From assembly GCA_026120185.1 (NCBI GenBank), contig JANUWF010001220.1:372001-436000 (forward strand): a stretch of DNA of 64,000 nucleotides. The letters run 5' to 3'. Source of the DNA: Voacanga thouarsii (Eukaryota > Streptophyta > Magnoliopsida > Gentianales > Apocynaceae). The translations under genes were made by a program, and so were the position numbers. Shown one piece after another: positions 1 through 10,515 of the stretch. Every line of letters starts with the position of its first letter. The first letter of the stretch is position 1. The notes under the pieces were generated by a model. That model had not been told where the DNA came from and did not search any database. It saw only the letters and a list, made by a program, of their open reading frames with translations.

Positions 1-84
1 TTCAAAACTCGTCAAGATTTGCAGGTAATGAATATTAGAAAGTCTTTACATCCAATTTTAAAACCCTCTGGAACTAGATAGAGT

Positions 85-790
85 TTGCGACCAGCTCTTT
101 ATACATTAACAGAAGTTGAAGTTTTTTCGTCAGTATTGAAGGAATTGAGAGTTCTCGACGGCTACTGTTCTAATATTTCTCGACGTGAAAATATGAGGAG
201 AAAGACTTTGGGAGGTTTGAAGAATCATAATTCTCACATTTTTACTCCAAAAATTAATCCCATTAGTTGCTCGCACAACTTTACCCAAGAATGTAGTGCA
301 ACTTTTGATTGAGATTGCTTCATATTTTAGACAGTTGTGTTCTAAAGTTAACAAAGAGAAGCGTCTTGAGTATCTTCAAGACCATTTCGTAGTTACAATC
401 TATCTTCTTGAAAAGACATTCATCCCTAGTTTTTTTTATATAATGGAACATGTATCGATACATTTGGCCGATGATGCATTGTTAGCTAGTCCAGTTCAAT
501 ATCGATGGATGTTTCCAGTTGAAAGATATTTGAAAACTCTCAAGTATTACATGCGTAATTGTGCTAGATCTAAAGGTTCAATAGCCAGTGAATATTTAGT
601 AGAAGAATATATGACATTTGTGTCAAGATATTAGGATGATGTTAAGAGTAAAGAGAATAGGCCCCTAAGATATGTTGATGCTGACAACCCGATGGGTAAA
701 CTAGTTGGAAAGGGGATTGATGTAATATTTGATCTTTTAACATTAATGCAAGCACATCATGGGTTCTAGCCAACTCTGACATACTTAAAC
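85..790 (+). pseudogene. CACTA transposase remnant, TNP2 C-terminus and DUF4218
   Basis: This is the end of a TNP2-type transposase followed by DUF4218, as in plant CACTA (En/Spm) DNA transposons. The first part (85-310) carries LRPALYTLTE-like and DGYCSNISR motifs and a GLKNHNSHIF motif matching the conserved GLKSHDCH region. A frameshift near 300 moves the frame to 296-634, which reads FRQLCSK, LEKTFIPSFF and YRWMFPVERYLKTLK, all DUF4218 hallmarks. An in-frame TAG follows, after which the family resemblance continues weakly. The left end of the element lies outside the window, so the catalytic core is not seen. It is a fossil and codes for no intact protein. Confidence 0.8.
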
Positions 791-895
791 CATATAGAGA
801 GTCAGTTTTCCTTTGAATCATGATGTTTCATTTTTTATACATCTTTTATTTTAACTTCTAAATTTTTACGTATATGTATATGCAGTCTTCACATG

Positions 896-1710
896 TCTGT
901 TATAAATAGAGAGCATCCAAGATCTCGGTTACATGACAGACAATGTATTCATTCTCAAATGTTTCACACGTGGCTCAGTCAGTATGTAAGCAAAACATAT
1001 ACAATATAACAAGTAATTCCTCGAGAATATTTAGTCCTTATAACCCTTATATTTACGATAGGTTAATGGAAACGAAGAATGTCTTGATATTCCTGTTGAA
1101 GTTAAAAAGCTTGCAAATGGTCCTTTAAATCAAGGGTTGCGCTACAATACATGCAACGTGAATGGCTTTCGATTTCGTACAACATATGAGGCTAACAAGT
1201 CAACCCAAAATTCTGGTGTTATGTATAAAGCTAATACTATGAGTTATTCCAGTCTAAGAGATATGAATCCCGTAGCAGCTAGTTTTAATTATTATAGATT
1301 GCTTACTGATATTATAAGGATCTGATATAGTAGTGAACTGAAATTTCTATTATTTAAATGTGATTGGGTTGATGTATATCGAGGTGTTAAAGTTGACAAA
1401 CTAAAGTTCACTTTGGTGAATTTGGATGTACCGAGAAAATAGAGAGATGGGTGAGTAATTCATACTAACAAACCAAGTAGAACAAGTTTGGTATTCTCAT
1501 TGTTCTAAAGAAAGAGACTGGCATGTGATAATGCCAATGATGAGAATAGATACTAATGATGTGTACTCAAGGGATCGTGATCTAGAAACTTTTCCCATGC
1601 AGCAGTTAGATTCTCGTCATGTTTCACATGAAGTAGATGTTATATGGGTTGGAGATGGGATTTTTTGGGAGGAAGTAAATTTAGTTGGAAGGAGAATACA
1701 ACCTGCAATT
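896..1710 (+). pseudogene. CACTA transposase remnant, DUF4216 region
   Basis: This continues the decayed CACTA transposase gene. Around 915-1000 one frame shows the H-x-F-x-WL pattern that precedes DUF4216 (QMFHTWLSQYV). At 1137-1325 the DUF4216 core is readable: NVNGFRFRTT, STQNSGVMY, then a tyrosine-rich strand. After a stop it resumes at about 1345-1430 with FKCDWVDVYRGVK and FTLVNL. Stops and frame changes are frequent and intron boundaries cannot be set with certainty. The order DUF4218 then DUF4216 is the normal CACTA order, which supports one ancestral gene. Confidence 0.75.
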
Positions 1711-1828
1711 TAAAGGTACTTAAATCGCTTAACCATTTACTAAATGTGCTTCAATTGTTAAAATCTTTTACTCAATGTTAAATATTTATATTTTGCAGAT
1801 AGTTAACAAACGCTATTGAGGTAGATCA

Positions 1829-3050
1829 ATGCAGGATGCCATAGCTTCCTCGAGATCAGGAGCTAGTTCCTTACAGGGTACAAAGACACAAGCACCAATA
1901 CACGAGGTTGGTCAGAGATCACATACAACTTTCTGGACAGAATCCAGAGATCAGGAGTCCAATCAAGAAACAGCTATACTTGCTTCTAATTTAGGTCCCA
2001 ATTGCATGAGACCGTCTTCCTCAAACCTTAGCACCTAAGGTTTGCTAAGTTAATAAGAAGTAAATAATAGGAGAAATTGTGCAGGTTCCTCAAATCCTAA
2101 CATCCTACTACAAACTATTTTTTCTATTAATTTTTGTGTTGATATTGTACAGGTTCTAAAGCGAGGAGTTCTCACGGGGCTGGAAAGATACCTTCTGGAT
2201 GGGGTGAGTCAGGCTTCCAAAAGTACAATGTTGGTATTAACTAATATGGAGGGCTTGTAAAGGTAGATGCATCTCGCTACAGTTTAGTAGTGGGCAGTTT
2301 TACACTCATGAGCAGTAGGATCCCTCTGAATTACATGGATTGGCATTCCCTAGCTCAAAGACTTAAGGACGAAGTTTAGGAAGAAATACAGGTAACTAAT
2401 TTTATTCTACCATATGCAAAATTGGATTTTATTTAGAATTTAGCATTTTTTTTTATAATTAATCATTTGTTTAATACATGCAAGGACAATACCACGATAC
2501 CACCACAAGGACATAATGTCACAATGAAGATGCTATATGCAGCGTGGAAGGATTTTAAGTCGAAATTGAAATAAAGATACTACATCCCTTTGTAGCATAG
2601 AACAGAACCTATTGTTTGTTTAGACAAACAAGTTGATGAAAATGAATGGAGGATGTTAGTATATTACTGGTGTTTAGAGAATACATAGGTCATATGTATA
2701 GAAGTTGACTACTTTTATATCTCACAACTTATTTACTTTTCTAATCATAAAATTATTTTATATGTTAACTATTTAAATATTCACAGATGGAGGCCGAGTG
2801 GAATAGACAAAATCGATCGCATATGGCATATCCACCAGTCACAGGAAGAATGCCACCTTCTGTTATACAGGATCGGATATTCAGTTTATCTTATACACTA
2901 TTCATTTAAAATTTACCTAATTTTCTTGAAATTTATCACACATTTTTATAGATGGCATCACAAGGCCAACAACATCATAGTATGATATGTTCCTTGCAAC
3001 ACGAAGGCAACATGATCGGCAGGCTAATGGTTTAACTACAGAGATAATTG
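1829..3050 (+). pseudogene. CACTA-associated Transposase_24-like remnant
   Basis: Downstream of DUF4216, short blocks resemble the plant transposase family called Transposase_24 (Ptta/En/Spm). They include an acidic/serine-rich start (1829-2038), a block around 2500-2600 resembling AAWKDFKSKLK, and a block at 2788-2880 reading EAEWNRQNRSHM that matches the usual region of paired basic and aromatic residues. Blocks are separated by AT-rich stretches that may be old introns. No continuous frame exists. The assignment rests on gene order and weak motif similarity. Confidence 0.5.
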
Positions 3051-3448
3051 TAAGTAATTTTCAAATGCTAATTTTTCTGAGTTATTAAAATATGAAAAAT
3101 ATGAGCAGTAAATTTAGAACACCATATAGAAATATGATATGTTTTCAAATATAGAAAAATGTATAGAAAAACTTTGCTTACATTGCATATGTGAGCAGTA
3201 AATTTAGAACATCATTAATGATGCATGAAACAGAAAATTATGAGTCTATTCATTATATTTTTCCATTTCATATATTACCATTGATTTGAATAATATGTTA
3301 GCCAAATATAGTGTCCAATGGAAAGTCTTAATTAATTTTCGCACTTTATCGTATGTGACATCTCATTCCTTGATGGATTATTATTTTTTCTAATTAGCTT
3401 TAATATACATAGTTGTTAATAAAGCATAATTTACTCTAACTACTATAA
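3051..3448. other. AT-rich 3' flank of the CACTA remnant
   Basis: No coding signal is visible. A short near-duplicate phrase (gagcagtaaatttagaac) occurs at 3103 and 3192, as is common in subterminal CACTA DNA. A terminal CACTA inverted repeat was not found before the next element begins. Confidence 0.35.
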
Positions 3449-3453
3449 AGTAC

Positions 3454-5398
3454 TGATGCGTCCAGACTTGGGTATAAAAATCATACAAAACTAAGCATAT
3501 TCTCAATCAAGTTCAAATTAAAACGTTAAACCCGAATCACACGTATGAGCAAGCGTACTCATCATTAACTGAGCATAGGGTTAAAACGAGTGTTAATTCT
3601 CAAGGAACAAGTAGACATTAATTACCCTTCTTTCATTGTTTAACCGACTCAATAAAGTGAAAAACATATAAAAAGGAAAATTAAAAAGAAAATAAAAATA
3701 TGTATATGTTAAGGATGTAGATTTATGTAACTCAAGCCATTGTTTAGACAAACATAATCTTAAAGAACTTAACCATTATCATAACCAATCATTCTCTTGA
3801 CACCATGAAGGATGAAGATAGACTCACTTTGATGGTCAATCCATGAAATCACTATCTTCTAGATAAATTAGAATCACTTGGTCCGTCTCAACTAATTCAT
3901 CCAAATGACGCATTAAACACAATCCTTAATTAAATTCCTTTGGTCTCGGCAAATTTAGAACATGAAATTAATCAATGAACCATTGGTCTCGGAAAACATC
4001 AATTAATCTTCAATTACCAGTTCTTAAACAATTAACCCCCTTTGGTCCAGCAAGTCAATTGCTAACAGAATATGAAATTAATAAATTGAAACACCCATCA
4101 ACCCCCTTTGGTCCAGCAAGTCAATGGATAGAATCAACTAACTAATCTCGTAATAAGCATAAGTAATTGAATACCAAGAATAATAACCAATTAATCAAAA
4201 GATCAAATAACTCTAGAAATCATAAATATCTAAAACAATGTTGAATTATAATAAAATAATTAATATATCATTGTTCAAGAAAAAGAAAACAAAGTAAAAG
4301 AAAGAACTCATAGACAAGCCTACTTCTTCTTCCTTTGAAGACCCTCTTGTACAACCATTCTTGAACTATTAATCTCGAGAAAATATTGGTGATGCACTTA
4401 AAAATAAATCTAAGTCCCTACATTGTGCATCTCCCCCTTTATATGTACATTGGCCTTTATTTATAGGCTTACAAAGTTCCTAAAAGAATCCTAAATAATG
4501 AAGAAGTAATTACCTAAATATAATCCAAAACCAAAAAGAATAATAAAAGGTCTAAATAAAAGTCTAAATAAAACTAAGGAAAAAAATCAAATAGTCCACC
4601 GCCTGTTGACTTTGTAGAATTGGAAATTGATTTTTGACTTCAATTGGATTCTTGATTTCGTCGTGTAGTGCTGAAGTTGTGATTGAGTTGGAATTGAAAT
4701 TGTTGATTCGGCTTCCAATTGAGCCGAAGAAATCTGCCCAAGCTGTTTTTCTCCAATCGAACCAGCCGAATCCTTCGCCTTTGTCTTGCGTCGGCTTATC
4801 AAGCCACCGACTGAAAAACCGAAGCTACCTCTTTCCATTCTCCTTTTGTCCTTTTTCTAGCTACTATTGTTGACTTTTCTTTCTCCCTTTTGTTTTGCTA
4901 CTGTTGTCTTCTTTGTGTCGGCTTAAATGATGAAGCCAGCCGACCGAACCCACTGCCTTTTTCTTCTTGTTTCGGCTGCTTCTTTTCAGCCTACTTTTGT
5001 TGACTTTTTTCATTCTTCTTGGCCCACCACCGAAATTCATGCTTTTCTTTATTCTTGCTCTTCCCTTTGTGAGTCGTGAACGAGCCATGCCATGGCTCCC
5101 TTTAGCCATTCCAATTTCAAATGCAATTGCTCTGTTTTTTCTCAATTTCTCTGCACTTTTCTCTCTTCTTTCTAGTGGCTAATCAGCGCCAGCTCTTCCT
5201 TCCTGGGCTGGCACCGCCTTTGTTCTGTTTTTGTGATGTTTTTATCTTATTTTATCCCTAAAATCTGAAATAATGCACAAAATACCTTTCTAAGGATAAA
5301 ATCTCAAATATAAAGGAATATGGCTAGTTATTTCACAAAATGTATCACAAAATAATATCAAATAATTAGGAAAAATATGACTAATTTAGGCCCTATCA
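3454..5398 (-). mobile_element. Solo LTR of an OTA-type (Athila/Tat-like) Ty3/gypsy element
   Basis: The segment is flanked by a perfect 5-bp duplication AGTAC (3449-3453 and 5399-5403). On the minus strand it begins TGATAGGGCC and ends GACGCATCA, so it has TG...CA ends and is 1,945 bp long. It matches, in reverse, the 5' LTR at 35203-37037, including the stretch with TTGAGTCGGTTAAACAATG and the last 40 bases. A TATAAATA box on the minus strand lies at 4458-4465. No internal region is present, so this is the product of LTR-LTR recombination. ORFs inside it (4587-5182) are low-complexity and not considered real. Confidence 0.88.
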
Positions 5399-5400
5399 AG

Positions 5401-5704
5401 TACTTTCTCGGTTTCAAAATAGAGATATTCATAAAAAAAAAAATTGTTTTGTTTCAAAATAAATGTCCGTTTACATTTTTCAATATATTAATCATTGATA
5501 TTTTCCTACCTTATCCCTCATTTAATATATTGCAAATGTGAGAAAATGAGAGAGATGGAGATAAGAGTGATTGATTTGGAGAGAGAAAAAGAATATTTAT
5601 TAGGGTTATAGTAGAAACTTTATATAAAAAATATCATTATTTTTATAAGTTTTAATATGTGTGCATATAACTCTATGGACATCTATTTTGAAATTGAGGA
5701 AATA
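5401..5704. mobile_element. Stowaway-like MITE
   Basis: The left end reads TACTTTCTCGGTTTCAAAAT. The right end (5676-5704), reverse-complemented, reads TATTTCCTCAATTTCAAAAT, giving imperfect terminal inverted repeats of about 27 bp that both begin with TA. The sequence resembles the CTCC(C/T)TCCGTxTCAAAATA ends of plant Stowaway/Tc1-mariner MITEs. It is about 300 bp, AT-rich and without an ORF. The TA target duplication overlaps the AGTAC duplication of the neighbouring solo LTR. Confidence 0.65.
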
Positions 5705-6203
5705 AATATTTAAAAATATGAGCCAAAATGCATAAAGTGCATACAAGTAATCTTCTAAAGATTCAACTTAGATATTTTTATTCTGCTTTAAATTAAGTCC
5801 CCTATTTATTTGTTCATTAGGAGTTTCGGTTCTAAATTATTCAATAATCACATTTTTTTTTAATTTTCACTGATTCATCATCATAATCCTCTTAGTTAGA
5901 GATTTAGATCGATCTATTTGACTTTGTGAATTTATTCCATACTGATTTGGGACTTGTGTAGTGCTTTTGGTTGTCAGAATATTTCTTATATCTTCTTCTC
6001 ATATGTTTGCTGCTCATACTTGTAATCTTGCTTATAGCAAGGTGTGGTAGATAACATTGTACCTATTGTAAATGCGGACGTCTATGAATGGACTTTTGGT
6101 TTTTCTCAAAAATAAAAAGGGAAAAAACATTGTAGTCCTTTCATGTTAGAAACATCTTTTTCACAAGTAACGTCAAGAATTGCTAAATACCAAAAGGAAA
6201 ATA
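5705..6203. other. Unassigned AT-rich flank
   Basis: There is no convincing ORF, repeat or RNA gene. The end (6060-6125) has a short GC-richer piece followed by an A-rich tail, which could be a gene 3' end or an old LINE tail, but this cannot be decided. After removal of nested elements it joins 20812-21047 and 33830-34016 as one ancestral sequence. Confidence 0.3.
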
Positions 6204-6460
6204 GTATGCGTTAGTGTGAAACCCCGGTCAAAACCAACCTTAGAGTAAGGGGGTTGGAATGCATATCATACTTTATTTCATAATTAAATATATTTTCATA
6301 TGATTTCTATGTGCTTTGGATTTGATTTTTATTGTCTTGAAGTCTTGTTGGTGAGTATTGTGTGAGAGGGGTAAAATGGTAATTTTTGCCCGAAGTGAAA
6401 ATAGGGAGATAGATTGTGGATTGAATAGAAAATAATTTTTCTAGTAGAAATAGCAACAAG

Positions 6461-6527
6461 AGTTGTTGTGGTTTAGTGGTTAGACCTTGGAATTAATTCT
6501 TGAGGTCTTGGGTTCAAATTCTATCAT
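6461..6527 (+). promoter_or_regulatory. tRNA-like A-box/B-box motif in Tekay LTR
   Basis: TGGTTTAGTGGTTAGA (6469-6484) fits the RNA polymerase III A box (TRGYNNAGYGG), and GGGTTCAAATTC (6510-6521) fits the B box (GGTTCRANTCC). Spacing is about 40 bp, as in tRNA genes. The motif is kept in five Tekay LTR segments of this window. An acceptor stem is not evident, so it is called tRNA-like, perhaps derived from an old SINE head. Confidence 0.5.
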
Positions 6528-8126
6528 AGAAGCTTTAGCTAAATTAAATTTTATTTTTGCTTGGGGGGAATTGGTTTCGGCCCTAAGGGCCTAGAGCAAG
6601 GAGTGATGATGTCCTAGGAGAGACATGATAGGAGTAATCTCATTCCACTCATTTACTCTACTCGAAATTCTTAAAGGGAAATTCATTTTTCCTTGATCTT
6701 TGATTTTCCTCAATTCTCAACTCCTTAGTTTGATCAAGATGTTCTAGCATTTTTCTTCCCAGAAAATTCAGTAAAGTGCTGAGGCCTTTTAGGACCAAAG
6801 TGTCTTGGTAAAAGACTTCTTATAGTCTAAAAATATGGAAGAGTTGTGGGAAATTCCAAGAGGAAAAATCCCTCTAGTGAGCTTGCTGAAATTTCATTCT
6901 AGACTAGTTCATCTTCCTTCATGGAATGAACTGAAATTTTCCAACTTGTTGTACTTTCAAAATGTCGAGCTTCTTAGCTAATATTCCCTCCCAAATGCTT
7001 CCAGAAAAATGGCCTTTTTTTCTGCTTGAAACATGAATTATTTCTGCCATTTTCGGACTGCTCAAGGGCTGTACAAAACCAGTGAAAATTTTGGGCAAAA
7101 TCGCAGCTTTAGAGGTTCAAAACCAAGCTGTTTTCTTCCAGATTTTGTGCAACACCTTAGCCATGTTTTTCCTCCATGAAGAAGGTTGGAAACCAGCCTT
7201 GAATACCTCTGAAACCCCCCTTCAAACTCTCTGCAACTCGGCTGGAAGTGGCAGTCGAAATTCTGCCCAGAAAATTACTGTGCAACGAAAAAAAAAACTG
7301 TGCAGGAGAATTCCCAGCTTTGTTTCCTATTTTCCTTCCAGCCGAAACACCAACCTACTTCTGCAAAAACCTTCCTTAAACCTCCATTAACAGAGCTCCA
7401 TTGTTTTCCTCAAGCTTCTGGACGAAAGGCAGCAATGGCTGTCCAAAAATCTCTCCAACAAATCCCTGCAATTTAGCTTGATTGGTTTCCAAAATTTCAG
7501 CCATCTTGTTTAGCAACTTTCCATAAAATCTTACCCCATTGACCAGACATCTTCTTCACCATTGTGCACCTTAATTTCGGCCATCATAAGCTACCTTGAA
7601 CCAGCTTTAATTCCTTAGAATAGCTGCTCAACCAGTCGGCCATAGTAGACCTTCAAAGCTGTCCAAACAATCAAGATATTCTTAGAATATTTAATTTCCA
7701 AAATCACTTCCTAAAAATATTCTACCAAGATTGTAACAACTAACATTTCCTTTTCCCTCTCAAATCGGAGAAAACATTATCCTAAACCCTACAGAATTTT
7801 AGCAGCTACAACATCCATTCTCTCGATTTTTCTTCAGCCACCAAGAACACACACTACACCAAGAACACCTACTACTTGCTTTCACCTAATACACCTTCAA
7901 ACCACTTCAAACCCTCACGAAAATCTCCAGATTTAGTCTACTCACTGCTGTGAATCCATCAACACCATTCTTAACATCAATCTCCACGAATCATCTTGCT
8001 ACTTCGGATCAAAACCAGAAATTTTTGTGAAGAACAAGAACACAATCAAGGTAAACTTATTCTAGCAACTTCATCTTCTCTAACCTTGATCTCTAATGAG
8101 AACCTATGCGAATAAACATACTAATG

Positions 8127-8190
8127 ATTTCTTCTTCTTCTTCTTCTTCTTCTTCTTCTTCTTCTTCTTCTTCTCTCTCTCTCTCTCTCA
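8127..8190 (+). repeat. (TTC)n/(CT)n microsatellite in Tekay LTR
   Basis: A TTC run passes into CT repeats directly before ATGGCCGAAAT. Other Tekay LTR copies have a CT run at the same place. Confidence 0.9.
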
Positions 8191-9419
8191 TGGCCGAAAT
8201 CACTCTTCTTTGGCCGGATGACTTCTCCTTCCATAATCTTGTTCTCGCCATCTCTCTTGGACAAGGTTAGCTATCTAGGAGTTGGGATCTACTCTAAACT
8301 CTTTCAAAGCATTCATCAACCAAGTAAGTACCTTCAATCTTTCTTTTAAACTCTAGAATCATGTCTCTAGGATGATGTTGTTAAAAGATGAATGGAGATG
8401 GGATTGAGTATGTGTTGTTGATGATTGAAGCATGAGTACATGTATGATTGTGAAGGAGATGGGATTTATGCATGGAAGGATTATATTGGTTGGTTGTATG
8501 TGGAATTGAGTTTGATGCATGTCATAGGTAGTATGTGTAATAAAGTATGCTAGAGATTATGTCACCTTTGGTGAATAGGAGTTATATGCAAGACTAGAAT
8601 ATTGAAACCATGATCATGTTTATGCTAGTAAAGGTTAAATCATGTCTTAATAAATTTAGATCTACGCCTATATACAAGATTTGGATGATTTCATGAATTG
8701 AAGGATTGTGTATGTTCTTGATTGAGGATGGCCATAGAAATTTGATCATGATCTAGTTGTCCCTAAAACTAATTTTCACTTTATGCATAAAATACTCAAT
8801 AAAATAATATTGCTAGTATTTTCGAAAAACCCTAGGAAGGGTAGATTTGAAATTATTATATATATAAAGGATATTTTAGTCAAATAAATAATAATTTTGC
8901 TAGAAAATAAAATAAATAAATATTATTTAAAATAAAGGGATCAATTAAAGCTTTATGAGAATGATTCATAATTAGTAAAATATTTACTAAATCAAAACCC
9001 TTAAGGATTTACTTATTATTTTCCAAGAAAGGCTTATTAAATTTAATCTCAACTAGTTTTAGCTATCAATTATTTTCTAACAACTAAACTATCATTAAAT
9101 CACTATTTTACCTAGTACCATCTATGACTATTGATCAAATAAACTCTAAATTTTTCCTAACAAGGTTTAAACTTTCAACTTATTAGAATTTATTTCCCAA
9201 ACCATTAATTATTTTAAATAACAAATTAAACTTAGCTTATAAACCTATTTAGTTATTATTTTATCTTAAAGTTTGGGACACTAGGATCATTGTAGTAGTG
9301 AATTGAATTGATTTAAAATTGAGGAAGTGGTTTGTGACTTGAAATTGATTAAGATTTGTATTTACCCATGTAGGGTTAGGTCAACTGTTCGAGACCTTGT
9401 TGTTGTGAGTAAGAATCAG

Positions 9420-10213
9420 GTAAGCTCCTGCATAAAACCTATCGATGTGAAAAATGTTTTCCTTATGGCAAGCTAAATGTGGAGTGTATGGACACTCGTT
9501 TATATGAAGGCAATTGAGGGTTGAATTCGTTCTTATTTCCAACACTTAAATTATTTAAAAGCTAATGAGCAGATTTTCCAAACTTAAAACTCTTTCCAAA
9601 ACTGATTTCTCCCAAAACTTTGGAAACCCTCAAATTGCTCTTTTCATGAAGAGCAATGCTTCGTTCATTTTATCCCAAGTGGGAAACGTCGTTGAGTACT
9701 CAATAGGGGTGGACTACTAGGACTAGTCTTTGAAGGGTTAGGGTAAGTCTCTCAGCAGGTGGCCACCTCTGAGGAGTGAGTCCTTCCCGGATGAGATGTC
9801 AGTCCAGTGAGTCATGCCGGTGCGAGCTAGCAGTATGTTTTCAGTCAAGTGACTGTGTTTTGCCGGAATGGACACCCGGTTGTTGTTTGGGTATAGAGAA
9901 TGAGGAGTATCTTGCCCAGTAGGCCGATCACCTACTTTTGTCAGTCTGCACAAAGTGTCGACATTCTGACCGGTTATGGGGCCCAACGTGTGGTAACCCA
10001 TATCCCTTTCTTTCGAGTGGTTGATTTCATTACTTATGTACGGCTAGATAAGCCAAAACGCCACTCTTGCTTTTGACTAATGTTTGATGCTTGCCAATGT
10101 TTCTCTTATAAAAGTTTCACAATTTGCATCCACGAACTATTTTCACTAAACACCTAAAGCACACACGGACTTACTAAGATTTCTGTCTCATTACCTTTTT
10201 ATCATGATTTCAG
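9420..10213 (+). other. Candidate intron inside Tekay LTR
   Basis: The donor is AATCAG|GTAAGC and the acceptor TGATTTCAG|GTTGATCC, with a TTACTAAG branch-point-like site and pyrimidine-rich tract at about 10168-10205. The length is 794 nt. Four other full copies keep both sites at nearly the same spacing (794-801 nt). This is inference from sequence only; no transcript evidence is available. Confidence 0.4.
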
Positions 10214-10515
10214 GTTGATCCTGCTGTGGGGTCGAGTAGCTAGTAATATCTGCCTTGGAAAAGAATGTGTCTTTTGATTTTATGTATTACTTTGGGGAGA
10301 CGAGAGTGGATAATTTTATTTATGGTTTTTTTTTTTTTTTTTTTTGGAGTTTCATGGATTTACTCTTGGAGTATTTTGGGTTGTAATAAAATTTTAAGTT
10401 AAAGTATTATTTTATTTCAGCCATTTTATTTGTGTGACCTAGTTATAAAGACCCCTTGTCCTTTGGACGAGGCGACAACCCCGGCCCTGGCGGGCCTAGG
10501 CTTCGAGGTGTTATA

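Larger units (their letters stand above)
6215..10515 (+). mobile_element. Tekay-type chromovirus solo LTR, copy 1 (4.3 kb)
   Basis: TG...TA-ended solo LTR (TGTGAAACCC to GTGTTATA) of 4,301 bp flanked by GTTAG on both sides (6210-6214, 10516-10520). It matches the 5' LTR at 38023-42336, which is joined to a chromovirus gag-pol. From left to right it contains a tRNA-like motif, a conserved CAAG-GTAA donor-like site (8047-8053), a TTC/CT microsatellite, an AT-rich middle, a conserved GC-richer block (about 9680-10005) within a candidate intron, and a hairpin-rich last 70 bp. The target was the first six bases of the Sirevirus 5' LTR. Confidence 0.9.

Noticed and set aside
4587..5182. Overlapping ORFs on both strands in the solo LTR
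   Set aside because: Low-complexity Lys/Ser- or Phe/Leu-rich products in LTR sequence; the matching region at 35330-35590 does not encode the same protein.
6461..6527. A genuine tRNA gene
   Set aside because: A and B boxes are present, but no acceptor stem or clear anticodon stem is visible, and the motif sits in every Tekay LTR.
9738..10001. 87-codon minus-strand ORF in the conserved LTR block
   Set aside because: The equivalent positions in the other LTR copies (for example 27045-27290) are not open, so the frame is chance in a conserved non-coding block.
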